DNA of 64,000 bases from Alteromonadales bacterium alter-6D02 (GTDB lineage: Bacteria; Pseudomonadota; Gammaproteobacteria; Enterobacterales; Psychrobiaceae): contig PIZK01000009.1 in the NCBI GenBank assembly GCA_002835545.1, forward strand, positions 1-64,000. Direction: 5' to 3'. The stretch's first letter is position 1; every line of letters begins with the position of its first letter. The position numbers and the translations under genes were made by a program. The notes below the pieces were generated by a model that was given only the letters and a program-made list of their open reading frames with translations, did no database searches and was not told where the DNA came from. Shown here piece by piece: positions 44,962 through 55,126 of this stretch.

Positions 44962-45023
44962 TTGAGAATATTTTTCCTAATGACTTTCACAGTAACATCA
45001 AGCTGTTGAAAAACTATTCTCAA
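44962..45023. repeat. imperfect inverted repeat in the region upstream of mraZ
   Basis: TTGAGAATATTTTTC (44962-44976) is nearly complementary to GAAAAACTATTCTCAA (45008-45023), with a 31-base spacer. Further motifs TTTCAC (about 44985) and GTGAAA (45030) are also complementary and interleaved. It could be a terminator-like hairpin or a regulatory site between the divergent genes. Confidence 0.5.
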
Positions 45024-45040
45024 ATAGTCGTGAAAGCACC

Positions 45041-45069
45041 TTGACGATAGTTGACCTAAACCCTAGAAT
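45041..45069 (+). promoter_or_regulatory. sigma-70-like promoter for the dcw cluster
   Basis: A -35 box TTGACG (45041-45046) and a -10 box TAGAAT (45064-45069) are separated by 17 bases. A second TTGACC at 45051 has no suitable -10. Transcription would start near 45076, about 60 bases before mraZ. Confidence 0.7.
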
Positions 45070-45077
45070 TACTTTTT

Positions 45078-45107
45078 GTGGCAGAAAGTGTCACAAAGTG
45101 GATCTTA
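45078..45107 (+). promoter_or_regulatory. MraZ-box-like triple repeat
   Basis: Three 10-bp-spaced repeats, GTGGCAGAAA, GTGTCACAAA and GTGGATCTTA, begin at 45078, 45088 and 45098. MraZ of E. coli binds GTGGG-type repeats with the same spacing, just upstream of its own gene. Here they sit immediately downstream of the predicted start of transcription. Confidence 0.7.
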
Positions 45108-45134
45108 AGGATTAACTAGGGAACTTTATATCGT

Positions 45135-45593
45135 ATGTTACGTGGCACGGCTGCTATCAACCTCGACGCAAAAGGTCGCTTTACGATGCCTACGGGCTAT
45201 CGTGATTTAGTGACGGTGGAAGGTGAAAGTAAGTTAGTGGTTACAATCGATATAAGTCGCAGTTGTTTAATGCTTTATCCACTCGAACAGTGGCAAGTTA
45301 TTGAACGCAAGCTGATGGGGCTTTCCGACTTTGATGCCGGAGAAGCTGCAATTAAACGCCTTATTTTAGGTAACGCGAATGATTGTGATATGGATAAAAA
45401 CGGCCGAGTGTTATTACCGGCACCATTACGTCAACATGCGGGATTAGAAAAAAAATTAATGTTAATTGGTCACGTAAACAAATTTGAATTGTGGGATGAA
45501 TCGCAGTGGCTCGCGCAACGAGAAGCTGACTTAGCGTTAGCTCGAGCAACGGATTTCAGTTCATCAACTCGCTTAAAGGAATTGGCTCTTTAA
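45135..45593 (+). CDS. mraZ: transcriptional regulator MraZ
   Basis: A 152-residue MraZ protein with two AbrB-like swapped-hairpin domains. The first begins MLRGTAAINLDAKGRFTMPTGYRD and the second has DCDMDKNGRVLLPAPLRQH; both carry the DxxGR motif. MraZ forms a ring and represses its own dcw operon through repeats in the promoter region, which are visible at 45078. It is the first gene of the cluster, 3 bases before rsmH. Length is as in E. coli (152). Confidence 0.96.
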   Translation: MLRGTAAINLDAKGRFTMPTGYRDLVTVEGESKLVVTIDISRSCLMLYPLEQWQVIERKLMGLSDFDAGEAAIKRLILGNANDCDMDKNGRVLLPAPLRQHAGLEKKLMLIGHVNKFELWDESQWLAQREADLALARATDFSSSTRLKELAL

Positions 45594-45596
45594 ATT

Positions 45597-46535
45597 ATGA
45601 CTCAACAATTTTCTCATATCACAGTGCTATTAGATGAAGCACTTGAAGGGTTATCTTTGCAACCTGATGGCGTGTATATCGATGCTACTTTTGGCCGTGG
45701 TGGTCATTCTCGCAAGTTATTATCGCAACTGGGTGAAAATGGTCGTTTGTACGCTATCGACCGTGACCCAACAGCCATTGCTGTAGCAAAAGAATTAGAA
45801 CAAGAAGATACTCGCTTTAAAATTATCCCTGGGCCATTTTCTGGTTTAGCTAATTATGTCGAGGAACTGGGGCTAACAGGACAAATCGACGGTGTGTTGA
45901 TGGATCTCGGGGTGTCTTCACCGCAACTGGATGATGCTGAACGTGGTTTTAGCTTCATGCGAGAAGGGCCGTTAGACATGCGAATGGACCCTACGTCGGG
46001 TCGTAGTGCTGCCGAGTGGATTGCTCAAGCAGAAGTTGACGAATTAAGTTGGGTATTTAAAAATTTTGGTGAAGAAAACTGGGCGGTTCACATCGCCCGC
46101 GCCATTGTTAAAGACCGTGCTGAGACGCCTTTTGAAACAACTAAGCAGTTAGCTGATTTTATTGCACGTGTTGTACCTGTTAAAGATAAAAATAAGCATC
46201 CAGCTACTCGTGTATTTCAGGCGATTAGAATTTATATCAACAGTGAGCTTGAAGAAGTTGAGCAGGCATTATTGGCCTCTATTGATGTACTGAAATCAGG
46301 TGGTCGATTATCGGTTATTAGTTTCCATTCACTTGAGGATCGCATTGTTAAGCGTTTTATTCGTAAACAATCTAAAGGTGAAGAGGTGCCATTTGGCTTA
46401 CCGGTTACCGAAGAGGAATTGAATAAGTCACGCACTTATAAAGCTATAGGTAAAGCGATTAAGCCCTCTAAAGCTGAAATAGAACAAAATCCACGTTCCC
46501 GAAGTTCGGTGTTAAGAATCGCTCAGCGATTATAG
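45597..46535 (+). CDS. rsmH: 16S rRNA (cytosine1402-N4)-methyltransferase RsmH
   Basis: A 312-residue SAM-dependent methyltransferase that methylates N4 of C1402 of 16S rRNA in the P site. Starts [15 protein letters not shown] with [10 protein letters not shown] (SAM loop), then [31 protein letters not shown] and [16 protein letters not shown], then [15 protein letters not shown]. All are strong family blocks. Length agrees with E. coli MraW (313). It follows mraZ closely with the same promoter. Confidence 0.96.
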   Translation: MTQQFSHITVLLDEALEGLSLQPDGVYIDATFGRGGHSRKLLSQLGENGRLYAIDRDPTAIAVAKELEQEDTRFKIIPGPFSGLANYVEELGLTGQIDGVLMDLGVSSPQLDDAERGFSFMREGPLDMRMDPTSGRSAAEWIAQAEVDELSWVFKNFGEENWAVHIARAIVKDRAETPFETTKQLADFIARVVPVKDKNKHPATRVFQAIRIYINSELEEVEQALLASIDVLKSGGRLSVISFHSLEDRIVKRFIRKQSKGEEVPFGLPVTEEELNKSRTYKAIGKAIKPSKAEIEQNPRSRSSVLRIAQRL

Positions 46536-46543
46536 AGGATGCG

Positions 46544-46861
46544 ATGAGCGAACCACGGCAAATAAATTTAAGCAAGGTGATATGGAGTGACTTAATGTCC
46601 CACTTCTGGCTAGTACTATTAGTACTAGCCGTCTTGTTTTCAGCCCTAGCCGTTGTTTATAGCGCTCATCAAAACAGAATGTTGATTGGCCACTGGGAAG
46701 AGCTTCATCAACAACGAGATCAATTAAAGCTTGAAGCTAGGCATCTATTGCTTGAAGAGATGGCGTTAGCTGAACATAGCAGGATTGAGCAACTAGCCAT
46801 GGATAAGCTGGGTATGAATCGACCTAAAACTGAAAAAGAAATAGCGGTGCACTCACAATGA
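46544..46861 (+). CDS. ftsL: cell division protein FtsL
   Basis: A 105-residue bitopic protein with one membrane helix (about 22-42) and a C-terminal coiled coil (HWEELHQQRDQLKLEARHLLLEEMALAEHSRIEQLAMDKLGM), the divisome part that binds FtsB and FtsQ. GAGG lies before the ATG. It overlaps ftsI by 4 bases (ATGA), coupling their synthesis. Its length is near that of E. coli FtsL (121). Sequence is poorly conserved in this family, so identity rests largely on layout and position. Confidence 0.9.
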   Translation: MSEPRQINLSKVIWSDLMSHFWLVLLVLAVLFSALAVVYSAHQNRMLIGHWEELHQQRDQLKLEARHLLLEEMALAEHSRIEQLAMDKLGMNRPKTEKEIAVHSQ

Positions 46862-48624
46862 GTAAACAAGCGAAAGTAAATAAAAAACCAAAGGTTATAA
46901 CCTGGCGACTTTACCTTGTCGTTGTGGTGATCATTGCTGTTTTTGTTGCTATTGCCTCTCGCGCTGCTTTCTTACAAGTGATTGAATCTGAAAATCTTAA
47001 AAATCAGGGTGACAGGCGCTCCGAGCGTACTATTGTGTCACAGTCGCATCGAGGCAACATTGTTGACCGACACGGTACGGCTTTGGCTGTGAGTGTGCCG
47101 GTTCAGATTGTATGGAGTGACCCTAAGATTGTTCATGAGAAAAATGGTTTGGTTGATAAAAGGCGTTGGCAGGCATTAGCTGATGTACTTGATCGTCCGG
47201 TGGAAAAGTTGTTATCTGCTGTTAAAAATCCTAACCGTCGTTTTGTTTACCTTAAAAGACAAGTGTCTCCTGCTCAGGCTGATTATATTAAACAATTGAA
47301 GATTCCCGGTATTTTTCTCAAGCCGTCATCGCGTCGCTACTATCCGACAGGTGAAATTACAGCTCATGTGGTCGGATACACAAATATCGACGATGAAGGA
47401 AAAAACGGCATCGAACGTAGCTTTGATGAGTGGCTCACAGGGGAGCCAACCAAGCGGAAAGTTCGTAAATCACGTGATGGAATGGTCGTTGAACGCCTTA
47501 GTACAGTGGAAGAGGGCGAGCATGCTAATGATGTGGTGATCAGTATCGATCAACGTATTCAAGCAATTGCTTATAAAGAGTTAAAAACGGCAACAGAATA
47601 TCATCGCGCCACTTCGGGTTCAGTGGTGGTGCTGGATGTTAAAACGGGTGAAATACTGGCGATGGTTAACACTCCATCGTATAACCCAAATAATCGCCGC
47701 ACCATGAACGCGTATAAATTACGTAATCGAGCCATCACTGATACCTTTGAACCGGGTTCGACGATCAAGCCGTTGGCGGCAATGACAGCGCTAGATTTTG
47801 GTGAATACAAAGTGGATTCTATGATCAATACTAGCCCTGGCTGGTATCGTCTTGGAGCAAATCGTATTCGTGACCCAAGAAATCTCGGTAAAGTCGATAT
47901 AGCGACAATTATTGCAAAATCGTCTAACGTGGGTATCAGTAAACTTGCCTTGTCGGTCCCTAAAGAACAATTCTTAACTAGCTTCTATGCAATGGGTTTT
48001 GGCTCACATACAAACGTGACTTTGCCAGTGGAAAGTCCGGGAGTATTACGTGAGCGTCGCCGTTGGTCTGATTTTGAGCTAGCAACCTTATCTTTTGGCT
48101 ATGGTATGGCAGTTACACCATTACAATTAGCGCGAGCTTATTCCGTGATTGCCAATGACGGGAAATTAAACCCTATTTCAATCTTAAAGCTTGATAAAGC
48201 GCCGCAAGGCGAGCAAGTGGTTTCGCCTGAAATCGCTCAAGCAATGTTACAAATGATGGAAGGGGTAACCAAAGCAGGTGGGACAGCGCTTAAGGCGCGT
48301 ATTGGTGGTTATCGCGTCGCAGGTAAAACGGGCACCGCGCGTAAAGCCGTTGCTGGTGGTTATGGTGATGATTATGTTGTGTCTTTTGCCGGTATTGCAC
48401 CGATAGATAATCCACGCTTAGTAACTATTGTGATTATTAATGAGCCCAAAGGTGATAAATATTATGGTGGTGATGTGGCAGCGCCTGTGTTCGCCAAGGT
48501 CACTACGGGTGCATTGCAGTTGCTTAATGTCGCACCAAGTAAAACCGTTACAGTACCAATGAAATTAGCAAGGTTAAGTAGCCCTGAACACAGAAGTATT
48601 GAAGGGAGACTTTATGAACAATAA
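46858..48624 (+). CDS. ftsI: peptidoglycan transpeptidase FtsI (PBP3)
   Basis: A 588-residue septal transpeptidase (E. coli 588). The N-terminal helix (about 18-38) precedes a pedestal domain and a transpeptidase domain. The active-site Ser is in EPGSTIKPLAAM (S-x-x-K), with SSN in AKSSNVGISKLAL and KTG in VAGKTGTARKAV. Domain order and all three motifs are intact. It overlaps murE by about 11 bases at the 3' end. It works with FtsW. Confidence 0.96.
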   Translation: MSKQAKVNKKPKVITWRLYLVVVVIIAVFVAIASRAAFLQVIESENLKNQGDRRSERTIVSQSHRGNIVDRHGTALAVSVPVQIVWSDPKIVHEKNGLVDKRRWQALADVLDRPVEKLLSAVKNPNRRFVYLKRQVSPAQADYIKQLKIPGIFLKPSSRRYYPTGEITAHVVGYTNIDDEGKNGIERSFDEWLTGEPTKRKVRKSRDGMVVERLSTVEEGEHANDVVISIDQRIQAIAYKELKTATEYHRATSGSVVVLDVKTGEILAMVNTPSYNPNNRRTMNAYKLRNRAITDTFEPGSTIKPLAAMTALDFGEYKVDSMINTSPGWYRLGANRIRDPRNLGKVDIATIIAKSSNVGISKLALSVPKEQFLTSFYAMGFGSHTNVTLPVESPGVLRERRRWSDFELATLSFGYGMAVTPLQLARAYSVIANDGKLNPISILKLDKAPQGEQVVSPEIAQAMLQMMEGVTKAGGTALKARIGGYRVAGKTGTARKAVAGGYGDDYVVSFAGIAPIDNPRLVTIVIINEPKGDKYYGGDVAAPVFAKVTTGALQLLNVAPSKTVTVPMKLARLSSPEHRSIEGRLYEQ

Positions 48625-50125
48625 ATCATTAATTAATTTATTAGCGCTCGACACCGTAACAAACTATGCCGCAGAGCTTAATGGTATCAGTGTTAATGCG
48701 ATTACTTTAGATTCGCGCCAAGTATCCGCTGGAAGCTTATTTGTCGCCCTTAATGGTGCACAAACTGACGGCCGCTTATATATTGATAAAGCAATAGATT
48801 TAGGAGCTAGTGCTGTCTTAAGTGAAGCTCAAAGTGATGATAACAAAGACGCTGAAATCATTAATATTAGCTACCGCGAGGGGATTGCGATAATTCATGT
48901 GACGCACTTAAGTCATCTATTATCAGAGATTGCTAGTCGCTTTTATGATCACCCTCAGCGTCAATTAAAGCTAATTGGGGTTACTGGAACCAATGGTAAA
49001 ACGACTGTCACGCAATTGATTAGCCAGTGGTTAGAGTTATTGGGTCATAAACCTTATAGCATGGGCACATTAGGGAATGGCTTTAATGGCCACTTAGCTG
49101 ATAGCCCGAATACGACACTAAACCCTATCGACTTAATCGCTCATTTGGCTAGCGCTCGAGATGGTGGTGCCGATTATGTGGTCATGGAAGTCTCTTCACA
49201 TGGTTTAGAGCTTGGCCGTGTCAGTGCGCTACATTTTGATGCCACAGCATTTACCAATTTAACACAAGACCACCTAGATTTTCATGGTGACATGGCCAGT
49301 TATGCCAAAGCTAAGCAACAATTATTCTCGGCGAACTATACCGATAAAGCAGCGCTTAATGCCAATGAAACCATTGTAACTGAGTGGCTGGCACAGTGGG
49401 ATAATGCGGTTGAACTGAGCTTGTTTAATCAAGGACAAACAGATCAAAGTAGTTACTTAGAAGCGACAAACGTGGTTTATTCTAATCACGGTATTAAAGC
49501 TGACATTCAATCGAGTTTTGGTCAAGGGCAATTAAATAGTCAATTATTAGGGGCGTTTAACCTTGATAATTTATTAACTGCGTTGAATGTTTTATGTTTG
49601 TTAGAGTTTTCGTTAGATAAGCTTTTAGTGATTGCTCCTAAGCTGTCGGCAGTTGCTGGGAGAATGGAGGTATTCCATCAAGCGAAATCACCAAGTGTCG
49701 TGGTTGATTATGCACACACACCAGACGCCTTAGAAAAAGCATTACTAGCTTTGCGCGTTCATTGCCAAGGTCAACTTGTTGTCGTGTTTGGTTGTGGAGG
49801 TGATCGCGATCAAACTAAGCGACCTTTGATGGCCAGGGCGGCAGAGCAGTATGCCGACAAGGTTTATATTACTCAAGATAACTCTCGCTCTGAATCCCCT
49901 GAAATTATTTTTTCTCATGTGTTGGCTGGCATTCAGCAACGCGATGCTATTGTCGTTGAATACGACCGAGTTAGGGCGGTATCACAAGCGGTTCATGCTG
50001 CTGGTAGTGAAGATATCGTACTACTTGCGGGTAAAGGGCATGAAGATTATCAGTTAATAAATGGCCAGCGCATCAGCTATGATGAGCGAGCGTTAGCTAA
50101 TGAATTAGTAAAGGCATATATATGA
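48614..50125 (+). CDS. murE: UDP-MurNAc-tripeptide synthetase MurE
   Basis: A Mur ligase of 503 residues that adds the third amino acid (meso-DAP in gammaproteobacteria) to UDP-MurNAc-dipeptide. ATP loop GVTGTNGKTTVTQLI; MEVSSHGLELGRV; the C-terminal block VVDYAHTPDALEKAL. The DAP-recognition motif, DNPR in E. coli, reads DNSR here (TQDNSRSESPE), with the Arg kept. I use the ATG at 48614 (MNNKSLINL), with GGGAG just upstream; it overlaps ftsI by 11 bases. A start at 48599 is less likely. Confidence 0.95.
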   Translation: MNNKSLINLLALDTVTNYAAELNGISVNAITLDSRQVSAGSLFVALNGAQTDGRLYIDKAIDLGASAVLSEAQSDDNKDAEIINISYREGIAIIHVTHLSHLLSEIASRFYDHPQRQLKLIGVTGTNGKTTVTQLISQWLELLGHKPYSMGTLGNGFNGHLADSPNTTLNPIDLIAHLASARDGGADYVVMEVSSHGLELGRVSALHFDATAFTNLTQDHLDFHGDMASYAKAKQQLFSANYTDKAALNANETIVTEWLAQWDNAVELSLFNQGQTDQSSYLEATNVVYSNHGIKADIQSSFGQGQLNSQLLGAFNLDNLLTALNVLCLLEFSLDKLLVIAPKLSAVAGRMEVFHQAKSPSVVVDYAHTPDALEKALLALRVHCQGQLVVVFGCGGDRDQTKRPLMARAAEQYADKVYITQDNSRSESPEIIFSHVLAGIQQRDAIVVEYDRVRAVSQAVHAAGSEDIVLLAGKGHEDYQLINGQRISYDERALANELVKAYI

Positions 50126-51516
50126 TCCCGGTTAAGCTATCGTACATAGCAGAAACATTAGGATGGCAACACTTTGGCGAGGATGTTGAGATCACGCAGG
50201 TGACTACCGACTCGCGCCAAGTTAAATCAGGCGATTGTTTTATTGCATTATATGGTGACAACTTTGATGCTCACCAGTTTATCGACCAAGTGGTCACTCA
50301 AGGCGCTGGTGCGCTCATTGTCAGTCAGCAACAACAGGTTGATGTGCCGCAATTAGTGGTTGAGGATACCCGTGTTGCACTGGGCCAATTAGCAAAACTT
50401 GTTTGTCAGCTAAGCAGTGCTAAGAAAATCGCAATTACTGGCAGTTGCGGTAAAACTACGGTTAAAGAGATGTTGTTTTCCATTTTAAGTTGCCGTGGCA
50501 AAGTGTTAGCGACTGCGGGAAACTTTAATAATGACATTGGTGCGCCTTTGACATTATTAAGACTTACAGGTGATGAACAATATGCAGTGATTGAATTAGG
50601 CGCTAATCACATCGGGGAAATAGATTACACCAGTAGTTTAGTTGAACCTGATGTCGCAATGATAACAAACATTGGTGCTGCCCACTTAGAAGGCTTTGGG
50701 GGTATTGAAGGCGTCGTGATTGCGAAGAGTGAAATTTATAATCATCTAGCGAGCGATGGCACGGCAATTTTTGATTTTTCTAGTGATTACGCCAAGGGCT
50801 GGCTATTAGCTAATCAACAGCGTAAAATCTCGCGCTTTTTAGGGGAAGAACCAGATGCGTCTCTTGAAGACGATGTGTTCTACCCAAGTGATGTTTTATT
50901 AGATACACAAGGAAAGGCTAGTTTTACTTTACATGCACTGGGGCAACAGCAACGGATTTCTTTAGCGTTACCTGGCATTCATAATGTGTCAAATGCACTG
51001 GCCTCGGCCGCTGCTGCGATAGCTGTAGGTGCTAGCTTAGCTGATATTGCTCTTGGGTTGGCTAATATGAGGGAAGTCGGTGGTCGATTAAATGTATTGA
51101 AGGTTAATCCATTATTGACCGTTATTGATGATACTTATAATGCTAATGCAACATCAATAACTGCTGCGATACAATTACTTGGTAGTTATCAAGGCTATCG
51201 CATCTTAGTGTTAGGTGAAATGGGAGAGTTAGGTGAGTATGCGGTTGCTTCTCATCAGTCATTAGGCCCAGTTATAGAGCAACATAATATCGATCTGTTG
51301 CTAACGTTTGGTGAGTTAAGCCAACACTACGGCACAGATTATAGTGGTGAACATCATCATTTTACAGATAAACAAGCGTTAGATAGCGCTGTTGCCGAAA
51401 AAATAAAACAACATAATAACGATAATATTACGCTTCTGGCTAAAGGGTCGAGAAGTACAAAAATGGAAAGTGTAGTGCAATTTATTTCAAGTCAATTTTC
51501 AGAAGGTGAGTGCTAA
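50122..51516 (+). CDS. murF: UDP-MurNAc-tripeptide--D-alanyl-D-alanine ligase MurF
   Basis: A 464-residue Mur ligase that adds D-Ala-D-Ala to UDP-MurNAc-tripeptide. The N-terminal domain has [24 protein letters not shown]. The ATP loop is [13 protein letters not shown], and the central part has [14 protein letters not shown] and [12 protein letters not shown]; the C-terminal [16 protein letters not shown] is typical. It overlaps murE by 4 bases (ATGA) and mraY by one base. Confidence 0.95.
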   Translation: MIPVKLSYIAETLGWQHFGEDVEITQVTTDSRQVKSGDCFIALYGDNFDAHQFIDQVVTQGAGALIVSQQQQVDVPQLVVEDTRVALGQLAKLVCQLSSAKKIAITGSCGKTTVKEMLFSILSCRGKVLATAGNFNNDIGAPLTLLRLTGDEQYAVIELGANHIGEIDYTSSLVEPDVAMITNIGAAHLEGFGGIEGVVIAKSEIYNHLASDGTAIFDFSSDYAKGWLLANQQRKISRFLGEEPDASLEDDVFYPSDVLLDTQGKASFTLHALGQQQRISLALPGIHNVSNALASAAAAIAVGASLADIALGLANMREVGGRLNVLKVNPLLTVIDDTYNANATSITAAIQLLGSYQGYRILVLGEMGELGEYAVASHQSLGPVIEQHNIDLLLTFGELSQHYGTDYSGEHHHFTDKQALDSAVAEKIKQHNNDNITLLAKGSRSTKMESVVQFISSQFSEGEC

Positions 51517-52598
51517 TGTTAGTGTGGTTAGCTGAGTTTCTCACTCAATACATTTCTGGGTTTAATATATTCTCATATTTAACTTTTCGCAGCATTTTGG
51601 CAGCCTTAACCGCGTTAATGTTCTCGCTATGGGCAGGCCCTAAGCTTATTCGATATCTACAAAACATGCAGATTGGTCAAACAGTTCGCGATGATGGCCC
51701 TCAATCACACTTGAGTAAATCAGGTACCCCAACTATGGGCGGTATCCTTATTTTAGGTGCCATCGCATTAAGTACGCTACTGTGGGCAGATTTAAGTAAC
51801 CATTACGTATTAATAGTGCTTTTTGTTTTGCTTGGTTTTGGTGCCGTTGGCTTTGTTGACGATTACCGTAAGGTGATCCGTAAAGATTCTGACGGCCTAA
51901 TTGCGCGTTGGAAGTATTTCTGGCAATCAGCAATCGCTTTATTTGTGGCTTTCTTTTTGTATTTTAATACCTCACAACCCGAAGAAACCATGCTGGTTGT
52001 GCCGTTTTTTAAAGATGTGTTACCGCAATTAGGCTTGATGTATATCGCTTTAGTTTACTTCACCTTAGTGGGGGCGAGTAACGCGGTCAATCTCACCGAT
52101 GGCTTAGATGGTTTAGCAATTGTACCAACAATTATGGTTGCTGGTGCACTAGGGTTAATTGCTTATATTACGGGTAATGTTAATTTCTCAGCTTACTTAA
52201 ACCTACCTCATTTACCTCTAGCGAGTGAATTAACCGTATTTTGTTTAGCGATTTTCGGTGCAGGCTTAGGCTTTTTATGGTTTAACACGTACCCAGCACA
52301 AGTATTCATGGGCGATGTTGGTTCGTTAGCTTTAGGTGCTTGTTTAGGTATTGTGGCTGTATTAGTACGCCAGGAAATTTTATTAGTGATCATGGGTGGC
52401 GTCTTTGTAATGGAGACGTTATCAGTGATCTTGCAAGTGGGTAGTTATAAATTACGTGGTCAACGTATTTTCAGAATGGCCCCAATTCATCACCACTATG
52501 AGCTAAAAGGCTGGCCTGAACCACGTGTGATTGTACGCTTTTGGATTATCTCGTTAGTATTAGTGCTTGTCGGCTTAGCAACGCTGAAAATTAGGTAA
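51516..52598 (+). CDS. mraY: phospho-MurNAc-pentapeptide transferase MraY
   Basis: A 360-residue inner-membrane protein with about 10 helices that makes lipid I from UDP-MurNAc-pentapeptide and undecaprenyl phosphate. The start [34 protein letters not shown] is close to E. coli. Conserved acids are in GFVDDYRKV and in [11 protein letters not shown], with [23 protein letters not shown] and [12 protein letters not shown]. The start ATG overlaps the murF stop (TAATG); a GTG 6 bases earlier is possible but not needed. Confidence 0.96.
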   Translation: MLVWLAEFLTQYISGFNIFSYLTFRSILAALTALMFSLWAGPKLIRYLQNMQIGQTVRDDGPQSHLSKSGTPTMGGILILGAIALSTLLWADLSNHYVLIVLFVLLGFGAVGFVDDYRKVIRKDSDGLIARWKYFWQSAIALFVAFFLYFNTSQPEETMLVVPFFKDVLPQLGLMYIALVYFTLVGASNAVNLTDGLDGLAIVPTIMVAGALGLIAYITGNVNFSAYLNLPHLPLASELTVFCLAIFGAGLGFLWFNTYPAQVFMGDVGSLALGACLGIVAVLVRQEILLVIMGGVFVMETLSVILQVGSYKLRGQRIFRMAPIHHHYELKGWPEPRVIVRFWIISLVLVLVGLATLKIR

Positions 52599-52602
52599 TT
52601 AA

Positions 52603-53928
52603 ATGGAACTTAACGGACGTCAAATTAATAAAGTTGCAGTGATAGGTTTAGGCTTAACTGGGCGTTCGTGCGTAAATTTTTTACTTGGACAAGGTGTGTC
52701 GCCAACGTTAATTGATACCAGAGAGCAGCTTGATACCATTGAGCTTCAGCAGCAGTTCCCTGATCTTGACATTAAACTTGGGGCGTTGGAGCAGTGCGAG
52801 TTAACAAGTTTTGACTTACTATTAGTCAGTCCTGGCATCACCGTGCAGCAGGCTGTGTTTGAACACGCAATGGCGGCAGGTGTCTTAGTGTGGGGGGATG
52901 TCGAGCTATTTGCACACTTTGTTAAGGCTCCAGTAATTGGCATTACTGGTTCTAATGGTAAAACGACGGTAACGAGTCTACTGACTGAAATGGCAAATAA
53001 TGCCGGAGTGAAGGCCGTTGCTATTGGTAATATTGGTGTGCCTGTACTTGATGTTGTTAATGATTCGTCAATTGAATTATTTGTTTTAGAATTATCAAGT
53101 TTTCAGTTAGAAACGACATACCAATTAGAACTTGCTGGTGCGACAGTACTTAACATCAGTGACGATCATATGGATAGATATGATGGCCTTGATGATTACG
53201 CTCAGGCAAAACAGCGTATTTATCATCATTGCGCTTGCGCTGTGGTTAACCGTGACGATCAACTAACTAAGACATCGCACCTGAACATAGTGTCATTTGG
53301 TGTGACTAAGCCTGCTTTGGATAATGAATATGGCATCGATGATAATGCTTTGTATCAAGGTGAAACTCGTCTGATTGGCTGCGATGAGCTGGCGATGATT
53401 GGTTTGCATAATCAGTTGAATGCACTGGCTGCGTTGGCACTTGGACAACAAGTTGGCTTAAACCGTTCTGCAATGCTTGATACCTTACGTCAATTTACTG
53501 GATTAGCCCATCGCTGTGAATTAGTGTCAAACAAGTTTGATGTACGCTGGCTCAACGACTCAAAAGCAACTAATGTCGGTGCGACACTTGCAGCATTAAC
53601 GGGGTTAACCCAGTTAGATGGTCAGCTTATTGTTATCGCAGGTGGTGATACTAAAGGTGGTGATTTAACCCCATTAGTTGCCCCTTTTAATACTCAGGTT
53701 GATCATTTAATTGTCATTGGTCGTGATCGTCAGTTGTTTGTTGATTTATTCCCTAATGCATTAATTAGTGACAGTTTAGAACACGCTGTCGCTACAGCTA
53801 ATGAATTAGCTAAGGCTGGAGATGTAGTGTTACTTTCTCCTGCAAGTGCCAGTATCGATATGTTTAAAAATTACATGGAGCGTGGGCAGCACTTTATTGA
53901 TGCAGTGGAGGGGTTAGATGTCAGCTAA
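52603..53928 (+). CDS. murD: UDP-MurNAc-L-alanine--D-glutamate ligase MurD
   Basis: A 441-residue Mur ligase that adds D-glutamate to UDP-MurNAc-L-Ala. The UDP-binding N-terminal fold reads VAVIGLGLTGRSCVNFLLGQG, the ATP loop is ITGSNGKTTVTSLL, and the C-terminal block has WLNDSKATNVGATLAAL, GGDTKGGD and LLSPASASIDMFKNYMERG. It follows mraY by 4 bases and overlaps ftsW by 11. Size agrees with E. coli MurD (438). Confidence 0.96.
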   Translation: MELNGRQINKVAVIGLGLTGRSCVNFLLGQGVSPTLIDTREQLDTIELQQQFPDLDIKLGALEQCELTSFDLLLVSPGITVQQAVFEHAMAAGVLVWGDVELFAHFVKAPVIGITGSNGKTTVTSLLTEMANNAGVKAVAIGNIGVPVLDVVNDSSIELFVLELSSFQLETTYQLELAGATVLNISDDHMDRYDGLDDYAQAKQRIYHHCACAVVNRDDQLTKTSHLNIVSFGVTKPALDNEYGIDDNALYQGETRLIGCDELAMIGLHNQLNALAALALGQQVGLNRSAMLDTLRQFTGLAHRCELVSNKFDVRWLNDSKATNVGATLAALTGLTQLDGQLIVIAGGDTKGGDLTPLVAPFNTQVDHLIVIGRDRQLFVDLFPNALISDSLEHAVATANELAKAGDVVLLSPASASIDMFKNYMERGQHFIDAVEGLDVS

Positions 53929-55126
53929 ATCAATGAATTTATTCCCTGCCTCTTTTAGCGCAATTTGGACAGAGTTTAGAGCGAATAAAAAGCCTAAGCA
54001 TACTGTGTTATATGATCGCTTTTTGTTTGTTTTGGCTATCACATTATTATTTATTGGCTTTATTATTGTTGCGTCAGCATCAATGCCTGAAGGCCAGCGC
54101 CTCACTGAAAACCCATTTCACTTTGTGCAACGCCATGTTGTCTACTTATTGGGTTGTACACTGATTATGATTTTTGGTCTGCAAATCCCAATCGAAAAGT
54201 GGCAACAATACAATGCACACATCTTAATTATCTCAATATTGGCATTAGTAGCGGTGTTAGTTGTGGGTAAAACCGTTAATGGTAGTACGCGCTGGTTATC
54301 AGCGGGCCCGATTAATATTCAAGTGTCTGAAATTGCTAAGCTGACATTCTTTTGTTACTTATCAAGTTATATTGTTCGTCGTCATACTGAAGTTACTGAG
54401 CGATCTAAGGGGTTTGTAAAACCATTAATCGTGTTTGGTATTCTTGCTGTATTGATCCTGTTACAGCCTGATTTAGGGACCATTGTTGTGATGTTTATAA
54501 CGACAGTAGGCTTATTGTTTTTAGCAGGTGCGAAAATACGCGACTTTATTGGTTTGTTGATAACGGGCTCCCTTGCTGCTGTGGCTTTAGTTATTTACGA
54601 GCCGTATCGGATGGCTCGTGTCACTTCATTTTTAGACCCTTGGCAAGACCCTTTTGGTGATGGTTACCAGTTAACGCAATCTCTGATGGCGTTTGGTCGT
54701 GGTGATTGGTTTGGTCAAGGCTTGGGAAATTCAATTCAAAAATTAGAATACTTACCTGAAGCCCATACCGACTTTATTTTTGCGATTTGGGCTGAAGAGT
54801 TAGGATTATTTGGTGTAATTGCCCTTTTATTATTACAACTAACACTTGCTCTGAGGGCGTTGCATATTGGCGCACAAGCATTAAAGACGGAACATTTTTT
54901 CTCGGGTTATTTAGCTTTAGCTATTGGTATTTGGCTGAGCTTTCAAGCCGCCGTTAATACTGGTGCGGCGAGTGGTGTACTGCCAACCAAAGGACTTACG
55001 TTACCATTAGTTAGTTATGGTGGCAGTAGTTTGTGGGTCATGACCTTGGCCGTTGTTATTTTATTAAGAGTTGATCATGAACGGCGTTTAGCTTGTGTCC
55101 AAGCGACTCAGCGAGGGGTGAGCTAA
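53918..55126 (+). CDS. ftsW: peptidoglycan glycosyltransferase FtsW (SEDS)
   Basis: A 402-residue SEDS protein with about 10 helices that polymerises septal glycan strands with FtsI. Conserved parts are LQPDLGTIVVMFITTVGLLFLAG, FGDGYQLTQSLMAFGRGDWFGQGLGNSIQKLEYLPEAHTDFIFAIWAEELGLFG, and LPTKGLTLPLVSYGGSS. The catalytic Asp is in the EAHTDF segment or close by. The ATG at 53918 overlaps murD by 11 bases; a later start would lose the cytoplasmic head. Confidence 0.95.
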   Translation: MSAKSMNLFPASFSAIWTEFRANKKPKHTVLYDRFLFVLAITLLFIGFIIVASASMPEGQRLTENPFHFVQRHVVYLLGCTLIMIFGLQIPIEKWQQYNAHILIISILALVAVLVVGKTVNGSTRWLSAGPINIQVSEIAKLTFFCYLSSYIVRRHTEVTERSKGFVKPLIVFGILAVLILLQPDLGTIVVMFITTVGLLFLAGAKIRDFIGLLITGSLAAVALVIYEPYRMARVTSFLDPWQDPFGDGYQLTQSLMAFGRGDWFGQGLGNSIQKLEYLPEAHTDFIFAIWAEELGLFGVIALLLLQLTLALRALHIGAQALKTEHFFSGYLALAIGIWLSFQAAVNTGAASGVLPTKGLTLPLVSYGGSSLWVMTLAVVILLRVDHERRLACVQATQRGVS

